Assembly (NCBI GenBank): GCA_017562135.1
Contig: QEYB01001642.1
Location: forward strand, 558,001-622,000
DNA: 64,000 nucleotides
Reading direction: 5' to 3'
Source of the DNA: Dipylidium caninum
Taxonomy: Eukaryota > Platyhelminthes > Cestoda > Cyclophyllidea > Dipylidiidae
Part shown: positions 27,701 through 40,019 of the stretch, piece by piece
Layout: every line of letters begins with the position of its first letter
How positions within the stretch are numbered: position 1 is the first letter of the stretch
The notes under the pieces: generated by a model
Told to the model about the DNA's origin: nothing
Database searches by the model: none
What the model saw: only the letters and a program-made list of their open reading frames with translations
Position numbers and translations under genes: made by a program

Positions 27701-28974
27701 CGAATTGGCAAAAGATGTCAAGACAGTGGTTTATGGCAAACATTTGCAAGAACATTCAAGCGGCCACTGAGGTAATTTAAAAAAAAAAGAATAAAAGGAG
27801 GCAAATTGTCCGCAAATATGAGCACAAAGGCGGAGAATTTCAAGGACTTACCGGTGAGGCATGCCAATAACAAAACTTTCAACTCCTCTTTCAACAGATT
27901 CATCAAATTACAGTTTTCATAGCAGGTATCAAAACTTCACATCCCTCAACGCCAAAACGTTTCTCTGAACTCCACTTCTTGGCAAGATATTCCTCGAACT
28001 TGCATGCCTGCGTCAAACGATATAAGCAAAAAGCTTTCTTTCCTCAACAGGTAAGATTGTAACTCCTGGCGTCTCGAAGCGCTGGCGCAACCAATCACAT
28101 TTTTTGAGATCGTTTTATGAACATGTAATCAACGCCGATGGATTGACAATATGCATTCTAAGACGAGAAGAATTGATTAAATATAAAAAATACAATTTTA
28201 CGCATAAAAACTTACTTCTAAACGTTTAATTATCTCACGAAGAGGTAGTTCAGTTTCATCGCCACCGATGTGTGTTGTAAGCGGTAAGCGAAAGACCCTA
28301 TCCATGTCGGGGACGACTAAAAAGAATAGAAAAAAGGAAACGTTCAAGAGAAAACTAAAGAATGCAATCGGGATATATTACGACAACTAACTAACCAGCT
28401 TCACCGAGGTAGCGACCATAAACAATGTCACGGGCAGACTGGATAGAAGACGTAATTTTTAACGGATCCAATTTGGCGGCAAGATGACCGCGAACCTGCA
28501 TTGAGAATAGGGAAATTCAGAGCGATATAAAAAAAAAAATTACGACAGCAAGGGCAGAACCTGGTAGGAACGAATCAACATTTGAACTGTCAAATGGTCT
28601 TGAATAGTCTTTGCGCTGACTCCTGCAGACAATGCGGTTTCCAGGGGGGAAGGCATAAAGTGGGTTCCTAATTGTTCGAAACCGAGTGTAGGTGGAGGTG
28701 TGTAAGCGGTTCCAACGGAGGCACCACCGGCTACACCACGGAAGTAGACATCCCATGACTGTATAATAAACACAATAAAATAAAAATTTTACCTTATGGA
28801 CAGAGTCAGGATCTCTGAGCCCATGCAGCATAGATGTCTTCCAGGTAGTTGGAAGACATGCCATTCAAAAAAAGGCTCAGCAGCACATTTGGATTGATGT
28901 CTTGTTGAACCAAGTAAGTTACGGCGGAGTAAACAAGGTTTTTGAAGAAAATTAACAACATGCAAACGGATCAT
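21711..28974 (-). CDS. OGDH: 2-oxoglutarate dehydrogenase E1, frame broken by single-base indels
   Basis: Thiamine-diphosphate E1 of the mitochondrial 2-oxoglutarate dehydrogenase complex in the TCA cycle. The ATG at 28974 starts an Arg-rich presequence leading into AAEPF and [14 protein letters not shown]. Then follow [190 protein letters not shown] and [15 protein letters not shown] before the stop at 21711. GDASFAGQG and VVNNQIG form the ThDP/Mg region. Splice sites look intact. Yet about fourteen 1-nt insertions or deletions must be ignored to read through (see findings). Several exons (28.24-28.32, 26.61-26.83, 25.88-26.21, 22.78-22.92 and 22.28-22.48 kb) are clean. Whether this is a recent pseudogene or an assembly fault cannot be decided here. 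Confidence 0.93.
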
Positions 28975-30711
28975 AGCGACGACCAACAGCGCGGATGTCA
29001 AATAGAACCTTGAGGGAGGCCGACAGGAGGAGGTTGCTTGAAACATTAAAAACATGTATAAATTATGACCTTTCCAGAAGACGGAGCTAAAAATAAAAAA
29101 AATACAGACTAAAGCGTACAGAATATTATTTATGAGGAAAGGTCTTGATGTTCTACAGGCAAAACATTCACAAATGACGAAACATAAGATATATGCTGGA
29201 ATTCTCGTTCCGCATGAGTTATTTGTAATGTGTCTCTTGATTATGAAGTGCGAAACAAATGCCGAATTATCATAGTATTTTCAGGAGTTACGCGTCCTAC
29301 AAGAAAACAATGTTGACGTAAAGTTATTATGGTCGTATATAACACAAAACTTATAATGAACCGTTGTAATGCTGACACCATATGGGTTCCTAAAGCCCGT
29401 TATATTGTTCACAATTTTGCCAATGTCGTGAGCGAAAGGGTAATTTGTACTATCCTGAGCTTGCAAGCGGTTTTTGAGGTCTTTAGTGTGTAAAAATAAA
29501 CCTATTACGAAAAATTTTGACTTGTAACTATTTCGAAAACAACCCGGGCCGAGTGAGATCGCAAAAAATCCGGTTTATCTAAAAACGAACACGTTTTTGG
29601 TGGATGATTAGTAGTGGCTTCTAGATTTTGGGCCTCGTGTGTTTTTGTCCGATTTCGAAATGCATTTTTCTTTCATCGTGGGTGCAGGCTGCACCGTCAG
29701 GTGGCCGAAAATTAAGCTGCTGATTTAGTACAAGGGGAAGATTTTGTCAGATAGCAAACTTATATTTACATATAATTGAAGTCACCTTTAACACTATATT
29801 GGACAATTGTAAGCGATTTTCATCTGACCTATACGCCTATAATGATGTCTATGTAGTCACGTACAGTCTTTAGTAATTCATGATAATTTTTTTAGTGTGT
29901 GTCAAAAAAACTGACGATTAAAATACGCCGATTTTTGCTGGAACCGGGTGTCGTCCCTTCTGTTTTTCATTGGTGGAAATCGTAGTCTTAGTCTATGTTT
30001 GGTGTCGGTTTGGTCATTTGTCCCGGTTGTTGGTAGTGATTGTTGTCGTTTCTAAGATTCTTTAGCTGGTTTCCTTCACCAATTAAAGTTATTCGATACA
30101 TCGCTTAGTTAATGCTTTCTCAGGTATCCCATTCATAGTCATCGGATTTTTCCATATTTGGTTTGACTTAGCGCTAAGATTACATTCCTGCTGATCTCTA
30201 CTCGGTTGCTACTCTATTGACCTCAATATAGGCAGTAAATGCCTCTTTGTTTTTTTTACTTCTGGTTTAAAGTTCACAAATTCGCGTTTGCAATTAAGTT
30301 ATGTGTGTTTGCTAGAAACCTCTCAATAAATCATCTATAAACACTTAATTTCCCTCCCCTCATGATTGCTGCGCACCATTCTTCATTATTGGCATATTTT
30401 TTGCTTCTAGTTTTGTATGCATTCATTGTATTGAAACATCTGCTGACGTCCTTTTAGCGGGATTCTCAGACCCTCATTTTATCTCCTCTTAATATCGCTT
30501 TTGAAAATTTTACCATTTTCCAGTAAAAAAATATGCAGTTTCCACTTTTTGCTAACAAATGTTGATTTATTAATTTTGCGTTGCTACTTTGTTTTTGACT
30601 CAAATATTGTACGTGTTTCTACTCTTTTTTCTTGTGTATTACATTACATTTTTTGCACAGTTTTCTACATCTTGTGGCGAGCTTATTTATTTTGTTCTTC
30701 AATGCTTTCAG
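28975..30711. other. Region between two divergent genes
   Basis: The interval separates the OGDH start (minus) from the first coding exon of the RGG-rich gene (plus). It must hold the OGDH promoter and perhaps 5' non-coding exons of the plus-strand gene. From about 29.5 kb it is T-rich on the plus strand, as expected for intron DNA of a plus-strand gene. No coding exon was supported. Confidence 0.4.
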
Positions 30712-30726
30712 GTTTCGGCGTTGAAA

Positions 30727-33700
30727 ATGATGAGTTCTTATCGAGGTGAAGGGCGAAAGAGTGGTCGCGCATCGGGATCGTGAGTTCCTATCCTTTTGTC
30801 GTAATGCATTAATAAGTTTGCCCTTTATCTTTTCCTGTTCAACCCTTTTAGTCGTTTTCGAGATGACGTCCGACTTGGTACGTTCTTCTTCTGAAGTTAG
30901 CCCCTGCGATTTTACATTTTTTTCAGCCCAGCTGAGTAGTAAACAAATTTCCTACTTTTCGTCTGGATTTACCTATCAAACTACGTGATCAGGATAACTG
31001 ACACTGCATTTTTCAAGTATTTTTAATTGTCAAATTTTTCTAACCTTTTAGTCTTTGCATAATATTTAGTTGTCCTTAATTCTCGTTAAGAGCAACTTTT
31101 CAAACCTTTGAGAGGCTGTATGTCTTGATTTCTTGGTGTCATTTATTTCGATTACTGCGGTATTAGTGTTTTAAACAATTCTAGATTCAATATTAACTGT
31201 AACACGATCTCTTCTCTCGATATGCTCTAATAAATTATCAGTTACAAGTGTGTTGAGTTTATGGAAAGTCAGTTTTTGTATGTCTATTTTGAATAGATCA
31301 CATGGGGATAATGCTGAACATCTCGACACTCATTTTCTAATTTTACTTATTTATTAGTGATTGAGTTTTGCTATTCGTATAATTTTCAATGTAGATTAAA
31401 GAGCATTTTACTTTTTACGCATATTTTCAACACATTGGCCTCACCCTTAAGGAAGGATGCCTAGGCTACCCGTATAATTTGTCATGAGATTTTTTGTCCG
31501 TGTGTTTTTCGCATCGCTATTTTAATTACTTTTTATGTTTGAACATTGACTTCAGCGCTAGGTCCCAAATTCTCTTCATGCCAATAATAATATCTTTCGT
31601 TCATAGTTTTATTTTGATTACTTTCAGGCACGAACATATATTTCTCACTGCGTGTATTTTACATCCTAGGTCAGACTAATTCCATCACTTTAACCAACTG
31701 AATTGTATGCTTTAATACTTAGGCAACAAAAGCGAAGATTCTCGTCGTTTTGAGGGGTATCGACGGGGCAGAGGTGGATTTTTTAATCATCCCGATATGG
31801 AGAATGGTCGCAAAGTTATCGTGTCTCGGGATGACAGCGTAATTATTCGAGTGACCAATGATTTGTATCAAGATCCCAATTCCTCTAACAGCCGTCGGAG
31901 TCAAGCTAGCAACCGCTCATCGGCGACGTTGAGGTCCATTCTTAATTTTGTTTGTAACAGACGCATCAGTTATCCACCGACGTACAGAGATTATACCGTG
32001 CCGCCCTTGTGGTGTAAACTCTTATGGATGCTTAGCAGTTAGGCTTCATGTTAAGTCCAATATGGTTGCTGAATGTAGAATGTTTCAATCCGTCCGTCTC
32101 ATGTGGACTACGTTTTTTAAAGCTTTTACTTCGTAGTCATTACGTCATGTTTTTCATTGATCGTCTTTGGCGTCCGTGAGGAAATTATAATTTTTTTAGT
32201 CAACCTCGTAATCGATTTGAGGCGACAGGTACAAATCGCTCTCGTCCGTTTCGAGAGGGAGCATTCAATGGTCTTGAACAACCGGCGCTCTCTCTCGACT
32301 GGAAACCTGACGCCTCAACAATTCCGGTATATGTTTAGACTTCAAGGTGATCATACGTATCAGTCGTGTTCTGCATTTACGCTATATTTGTCATTTCGGT
32401 TTTGAGAACCTAATCTTAAGCCAGTTGCTGATGTCCTTTCCATCGGTTTGTCGTTAGATTGATCTTAAGGAATATATTTTGCAAAAAAAAAGGATTGTTT
32501 TGAATATATCATCCTATAATACCTTTTGAGTAATTAATTACCTATTGCTTTTCCTTTCAAATCCTGATCTCAGCTGGGCTGCGTGGTAACTCTGGAAAGA
32601 GGGAATTTCCTCCCGTTTGGGCATCCGGTGATGGGAATCGCAGCGCCGGCTTCCGTCGAGGCGGTGGAGGAGTAGGTACTGGGTCCGGTAGGATACGTCG
32701 AAGGGGTGGTTCTGGTGATGGGACGAAGACTCCATTCAGAGCTCGAGATGAACTCGTTTCAGATCGAGGTATGCCAATTAATTTCCCGGATTTTGGCATT
32801 ATTCGCGCTTAGAAGATATTACTGATAGTCTTCATATCGCCACATTTTCTTATAAGAATGACTCCCTCAATAAAAGTCTACCACGAAATTTCGAAATGGG
32901 TGTCCCAGTCGGGCTCGCTCTTGGAATCGATGGAAAATTAACGAATTTACGGCTCTTATGCAAAAGAAACTTCACCGATCAGAGAACGCGTGAGCCGCGG
33001 TAGAAAATTGTGTATTGTTCCAAAAATCCACGCAGTGCCATAGTAGAAGGAGTTGATATCTTTTTGTCCTTTTATTTTTCGCGGAGGAAGTGGTGTATTT
33101 TTTTGGTTTGCAGATAAAGAAATTGGTGAGATGCCCCGTGGTGGTCTTCGTCGACGCGGAGGCCCACAAGGTCTCCGGTCGAGGCGTCGAGGCGGGGCAA
33201 TCCGTGGGTCTGCTAAATTTTTTCCGCGAGAATACACGTGGTGCTCATGGTGCGCCAATAAATAACTTTACTACTGTGCAATCCATTCAAGGGCTTGTGC
33301 ACACCATTGATTTAGTCTTTTGTCGCCATCGCATATGATCTTACATAACGTTTCCTTTATTTTTCTACCAGGTAATAGGCTTGATGTTGAAGAAACTGAA
33401 AATGTCGAAAGTGTTGAGGATAGCAATTCTACAGACGACTACCAATACCGCTCTAATGTTGATTTAAAGGTTGTTTTTTTTGCTCTCACATATTATGTAT
33501 TTCTTTTCATTTGTTGATTTTAATTCCTTTCACTTGACTAAAGTTATTCAACCATTTGTGGGGTTTAGTTGTTAAAGTTATTCGTCGATCCCTTTAGTAA
33601 AAGACTATATATCTTTCTTTACTATTCAAGTGATTTTTATCGCTTTTTATTCCTTATTCTTTTTTACTGTACGCGTCATGTCCAATGCAACACAATAACC

Positions 33701-36334
33701 CTGTGCACTTGTGATGCTTTCGCAACGCGCGCCCTATCGACGACCAATTTTGGAAATTATTTTGCTCTCCCATATTTTCGCCAGATTTCACGTAAACGCA
33801 TCTTTACGTTTTTATCGACTTTTTACCCTCTTTTGGCGCTCGGCTTCGTGCACCCTCTGACCACTGATCGATTTCGGACGCCGTGGTCGCGCCACCCCCG
33901 GCACGATGAGTCAGACCCTCATTGTGGCTCATCCGGCCACCTCGGACCCCATTCCAACTGTGCCCATTTCCCCCTGGTCTAAAGAGCGATCTTTTTCCTT
34001 CCACTGCCTTGCCACCAGGAGGCCGACAATCTCCGGCGTGTATGTGAAGACCCTGTCCAGAGGGAGGGCACAGAGGAGCACGTGAACGGAGGTTTGAACA
34101 TCGTGGTTGGGTCGCATCAAGATGTGCGTCCTTATATTGCGGTGTCTTTCTTGAACCCGAATAGTTGTTTAACCGCTATTAGATTAGGCTAAGTAGACAC
34201 TGGTGAGAGAGTGATATTTTAGGTGAGGTTATGATTGATGCAGAGGAAGTCTTTGCCAAACGTGGATAGCAATCAGGCTCGAGGTGGCATGGCCTCAAGG
34301 AGGTGACACTTCAGTTGCCTGCAAAGTTGCTTACTTTTTTTGTCAGGAGTCTGTGGATTCTCGACAAGGGGAGGAATCGGAGGAGGAATTAGAAGACGAA
34401 GACGAGGCCGAGCACGAGGAATCGTTTAAGGTGGCAGATGGTGGTTCTGAAAGCAATGCTGATGGCGATACCTCGGAGAAATCGAAGGAAGAGACACAAG
34501 CCTCCGAAGTACTTGAGGTATTTCCATGCAATCTCGTTATTTGGTGGTCTCATCCGGGTTTAGTGTGCGGATTTTTTGGTAAAAAGGCCTCTATACTATT
34601 TTTGGGATTCAGTAGCACGTCAAATGTGTGCTGGCAAATGCCAATCCTACAATGCTCTACTCTAATCTGTGCTCCTTGTCTTCTGAATCCTTGTTTTTTT
34701 TCCTATCATGATGTTTGTGTTGATGCTTATTAGTCATAAGCATTGTCCTTTTTGGTTGTAATCCGTTTCCTAAAGTAGACCCATATCGGACAAATTGTGA
34801 ATTGTGCTTTCATTTGAGCAACGTATTAGCATCTGAACCGTGATGAAACTAATCCATTTCTGAAAAGACAGATCTCTGGCAGCGAAAAGTGTGTAGTTAA
34901 GAGCAACGTTCCTCGGGAGAGATCGAAGATGATGCAAGATAAACCACCTCAGACGACATCTAAAGCAGAGATTTACCTCACAAAGTCCCACTTTCGGCCT
35001 GGTGGAATTATAAAAATGAATTTTTCACTTTTAACATGTAACAAACAGTCACACGTTCATTTCAAGCATGTTGCTTAAACATCTTGCCAATTGAGCCATA
35101 TGAAGTGAACAAAAGTGTCAAATCGTCGTATGGGCATTTTTGCCCACCATGATATTTTCGTAGCCTCACACATCTTTGACCGCTGGCCAAGAGTTATTCA
35201 ATCTGGATTGGGATGTGTTGACATGCGCGTCATGTAGCCTTGACCGTGCGCCTTCAGACGACCATTTATTTCGTTCTTCTACGCAGAACTCCTCAAGTGC
35301 GTGCGATTTTTATTGGCGCTAAGCATGGCGCTAAGCATGTCGAATCACACTTAAGGTAGTTTTTTTGCAGCAAAGATCAGGAATTTTGCGAACGTGAAAT
35401 CGCGTCGCTGCCTGAACGGAGGAAAAAGGTCGTCGACATAAACGGGCAGTACCCTAATTGAACAGTTACATTTTTCACTACAAATTTTGCCATCCTAATG
35501 AATTAATCTTAGCAATGTCTACCAGTTGTCACTTTCCAAAGAAAATCGGGCGAAAAGTACTCTCTGAAGAGCAAGAATTTTTTTAATATATAGACATTCT
35601 CGTATTTTTGTAGTCGATAAGCGTTTGATGCTAAAACTTAACACTTTCGTTTACTAGGCTAGGTGTCTGTCTAAAGACATTAATTCCATGAACCTTTCTT
35701 TTTTGTTCTTGAGAATGAAAGCACCTTAAAGTTGACTCTGGAGGCTAACAAAGCTGAAGACATCGACAAAGTGAGACAATTTTGCTATTGAGATATTGCT
35801 AGACAATTCTTGTGGCTGGGAATATATCAATAATTTACTGGGATTTGACTTACCGATGTTTCGGACACAAGGCTTTCTGGCAACAAGGTACAGACTGATA
35901 TCCTAAATTATTGTGCATCTTTGCAAAATTTCAGGATTTCATCGTGAGTGACGGATCGAATCAGGAAGAACAAAATATAAATTCCAACGCAGCCACAACA
36001 TTCGATGGAAACGTGAGGCAAACGGTTATGCCATCCCCACCAAGGGGCCCTGGCGTGAAGGTGAGTAGGGCGTACATTTCTGTAACGTAGATTCCCTTTT
36101 TGATGCATACATTGGGTTAAAAATTATTAGTCAGACTTTGTTCATTGCTTCAATCACGAATTTCACCTAACGCCTAACCCAAACTCTCCCTGGAAATTCT
36201 ACAAGAATTGCACTTCGAAAATAAACAGCATGTCGAGTCTGACTTAACCGGCTTAGTGTTTACTTTGACTTGAAAATGCGAACTTCATCTTTGCATTAAT
36301 CTTTGTTCAGGCTGAGGAATCCTTCACGGAATAA
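30727..36334 (+). CDS. Arg/Gly-rich protein with acidic C-terminal tail
   Basis: A chain of exons joins with consistent phase: 30727-30779, 30852-30877 (26 nt), 31723-31933, 31961-32011, 32200-32228, 32574-32768, 33114 to 33170 or 33240, 33372/33379-33469, 34347-34517, 35714-35770, 35935-36060 and 36311-36334. The start reads MMSSYRGEGRKSGRASGS, just after an acceptor (TTTCAG), so a 5' non-coding exon or spliced leader may precede it. RG-rich blocks follow: FEGYRRGRGGF, FRRGGGGVGTGSGRIRRRGG and MPRGGLRRRGG. The tail is acidic: DVEETENVESVEDSNSTDD and EESEEELEDEDEAEHEE. No KH, RRM or helicase motif was seen. The layout recalls RGG-box RNA-binding proteins such as the C-terminal parts of FXR family members, but homology is not shown. 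Exons 7-8 have two possible junctions. Confidence 0.6.
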
Positions 36335-36746
36335 TGAGTGTAAGTTCGTCAGGCCGCAATGATCCAGTTGCCTTCAATTTTGCTTCTTCATGCGATATTA
36401 TTTTTCGTACCCTTGATAACACATCTCAACCGCTATGAAACGGTACTAATTCTTCGCGTTTCAGTGGAAAAGAACTATTGTCTCCGAACCCAGGTTATGT
36501 TGCTAGAGGTCGAAAAGTACGCATTTAGTCTCTCTTGAGGAGCTAATCGTTATATGCGCCCCTTCTGGTCGTTTGCAATGAGGACTCCATCCCATTTTAG
36601 GTGTTCCTGCTATCTACCTTCTCCCCCGCTTGGTCGCCAACGACCCCTCGATATCAACGAGCCGCTGTACCTTTTCCCACTCTGACTACCAGTATTACAT
36701 ATTTTATTTTATTTTCTTGTTAATCTTGCCGTATTTTGGTAGAACC

Positions 36747-36752
36747 AATAAA
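36747..36752 (+). terminator. Possible polyadenylation signal
   Basis: AATAAA lies about 0.4 kb after the stop of the RGG-rich gene and before the convergent InaF-motif gene. It is the canonical hexamer on the right strand. No downstream element was tested. Confidence 0.3.
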
Positions 36753-37162
36753 CCACACATTTAGAGCGTCTAACCGTTAAGATAGATTTTTATTGTCGGG
36801 TGTAATACAAATTCGGTTTCCCAATAAGTACAGAAGTCTGGAGTGGAGATGTTCTAAGAGGCATGAGTAGTCTAACAGCTCCAGGCAGATAATGGAGGTT
36901 TCTGCTTGTGGAGTGGGCGTGGGATCGGGATTTACGATAGGATGAAGAAGGGACAAGCAGCCGGGTTTAGTGCGGCAGATTGCCCAATGTGGGGAGTCAT
37001 GTTAGCTGTCCAAGCCGATTTGTACGATGAAGTCGTGTTACAAACGTGGGTTGAATGGGGACATCGTGGTAAATGTAAAGAGGTCAAGAGTGCGATCAAG
37101 ACAACGGAGAATTGGGGTAGGAAAAAGTGCAATGAGGGTCCATCGATCGGAAATCGACAAAT

Positions 37163-37438
<276 letters not shown>

Positions 37439-38099
37439 TTACATAAAAGGTTCAAACACACACTGAATTAAGTGTCACACTAAATAATTGTTCGCAACCT
37501 CCAAACATATTATGAATTTAAATTTTCGTACGTCCAAATTGATCAATATATCTGGAAACACAAGCGGATGGATCGGTGTATATTCTTGATATATTGCAAT
37601 AATCGGCCATCATGGCTTTGGACAAGTCCCCCGAGCTTATATTTTCGTAAAATTAAAGCTATTTATCTTGAGAGCTTGCATGCAAGGGGACTTTGAGCCG
37701 ATGAAAGCATAGAGCTCTGCGCCATATCCAAAGATTGATGCCTTTTCAACTGTAAGGCACATGGTAATATGAGACTCTAACTCCATCACAACCGCCTGTT
37801 ATATCTTGAACAACAAATACATGCATTTAGGCGCGGCTACCACAACAGTTAAACCACAAATGTGCAGAGAAAGTAAGTTAATTCAAACGGATTACTAAAG
37901 GCGTTGACACGCAAGTATTTATATTGAAACTTTCTGACACTTTGCGGCCTAGAAATTCGGGTAATCACACGTTCGCATTATGCGATCTAGTGGCTGAGCG
38001 CAAGGACTGTAAGAAGATTGGTATTCTGGTTCATAATAAGTAAATATTTAAAACAATGTATAAGTTCACTGAATTAAATACAAGGTAGTACGCGTTTTG

Positions 38100-39984
38100 T
38101 CAGCCGTAGTCAATGTATCGCATATAAACCAACAAGTCCAGAATTCTTTTGCAGAATGCCATCTCACGATCGTACCTTAATCAGAAAATAAATGAAATTT
38201 GGATGCCTATGTTACGAGTTACGATATTACAAATACCTTTCGTGTATGACTAACTAGAATTACCTTTCTCGACTCACAAATTGGCTTTTAGCCAAAAACA
38301 TTTATAGAATGATCAGAACTTCCATTACTCACCACGCGACCAGTTTTATGAGGGACCCGTCAGGAATCGCCAGACAGGAGTTCACATCGAACGTAACCAT
38401 ACATTCGGAAGAAAAAACATCCTTTCCAACACACTGATCTTCTTCATTTTGCAAAAATTTTACAACATGGGTGATTAAATTGGCAGAATCTTGTAAAAAT
38501 GGGTTTGACTCGATTTCATTGGCAATAGTTGATTGTTTGACCTCAGAACAACCGTCGATCCTCGATGACTGATCGAGAGTTATCTGTGAGTTCGGATTAT
38601 ATGCAAACGTAAAGCTCCCTATTGCCTCCACTCGAGGAAGTTGAGATTTCCCAGGTTCTGTTATTTCGGGACACCACTGTGAAAGTAGCCAACCGGGTTG
38701 GCATTTAGCATGTACAAGACCGAGGGTCTTTAGGGTGGTACTTCTTTGCAGGATGGCAGCCAATTCAGTGGGGCTCGCAACAGGGCGAGAAAGTCGACAA
38801 GTCAGATCGATAACACAACCAGAGTCTACCGGTACCGACATACCAATAAGTTTTATCCTTTCGGCCATTTCTGGCATTGATTGTATAACTGTGTGCAGAA
38901 CTCTGTCTAAGTTGTAGGGAATTATTGACTGTCCCGCCGCACGGCCTAGACGCCACTCCTAAAAAATAGCTGTTCCATTTAATATTCAAGGAAAATAATT
39001 CTACAAAAGGTTTAGAGGATGTGCACAAATGAAAATCAAGAATATTAAGAGCTGATGTATTGCGTGAATTTGTAACAAAAAATGTTGTGTAGCTTAGAAA
39101 CTTTTAGAAGACTGATAAGTTAGATGTTGGGAGTGTTTAATAATAGTCAAAGATTTTACTAAACCAACCTACTTTGCAACTTGACCCATCAACAAGATTC
39201 TGTCCGTTATAAAATCCGGTCAGGATAGTAGTCATTCCTTCGATGATACCGAACTCTTTCTGTAGTAGATATAGCAATGTGGCGAAAGCCAAAGCATCAG
39301 CGCTTCCAGTGGAGATGACGCTGCAGCCTCTTTGGTATTTTTGGCAGTTAATAGGATAAAATACGATTGGAATATCTACAGTGTCTCCTACTACGACAAC
39401 TTTTCGTGCGCGACCACCTCTCATATGCTTCTGAAATAAAAACGGCGAGTATAAACTTTACGGAGAGCAAAAATTCGTCCATCAATAATACAGTGAATAC
39501 AATGTCAAAATCGAATTCGCCCCGATCATAAAACAAAATTTCGGAACATAGTGGCTACTTTTGTTATATATTACGGTTGTGAGAACAAAAAAAATCAAAG
39601 AAATTATGACACACTTCTGCGTCTTCTAACTTCGTTACTTGCTCACTGACGTCCAATACATACTCAACACCCATCCACTGCCAAGGAATTTCCTCGGGGT
39701 TCTTGTAGTCATAGTATGCGATACTTCTGCCACAAACCTCCAACATTAAACAATTCGGCGCGTTTGGGTCCAGTGGTTTTTCTAAAGACGGGGTTTTCTT
39801 GATAACCCCAGGAAAAGGTGTGCACACACTGTTATATTTAATCAAGTAAATTAACAATTCTGGAGTTACACCTGGTGCGTTGATCGCAACAACGTCAACG
39901 CCTCGATCGCTTTCGATGGCACATCGCAGAAAGTTCCTAGCAATCGTCCCATATCCATTTATACCCACTCGTATTCGAGGTGGC
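38100..39984 (-). CDS. GAPDH-like protein without catalytic residues
   Basis: Four exons join in phase: 39984-39615, 39430-39173, 38958-38333 and 38175-38100 (stop TGA at 38102). The fold of glyceraldehyde-3-phosphate dehydrogenase is plain: VGINGYGTIARNFLR with VVAINAPG (Rossmann start), EYVLDVSEQVTKLEDAE, GGRARKVVVVGDTVDIP, EFGIIEGMTT, VDGSSCKEWRLGRAAGQSII, VDSGCVIDLTCRL, LIKLVAWYDRE and a final ILDLLVYMRY. But SNASCTTN of the active site is replaced by STGSADAL, so the nucleophilic Cys is Ala. The catalytic His in TTVHAIT is lost (TTILTGF), and the NAD-selecting Asp after AIN is Ala. An insert of roughly 95 residues precedes the last strand region, making the protein about 100 residues longer than usual. 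The first coding exon was not located; a 30-nt intron at 40014-39985 may lead to it. Likely a pseudoenzyme. Confidence 0.85.
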
Positions 39985-40019
39985 CTTCAATCATAACTTT
40001 ATAAATTATCATACCAGTG

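Noticed and set aside
34347..34420. A second RGG-like frame (GGIGGGIRRRRRGRARG) in the acidic exon
   Set aside because: It ends in a stop within the exon and does not join to the next exons, whereas the acidic frame does.
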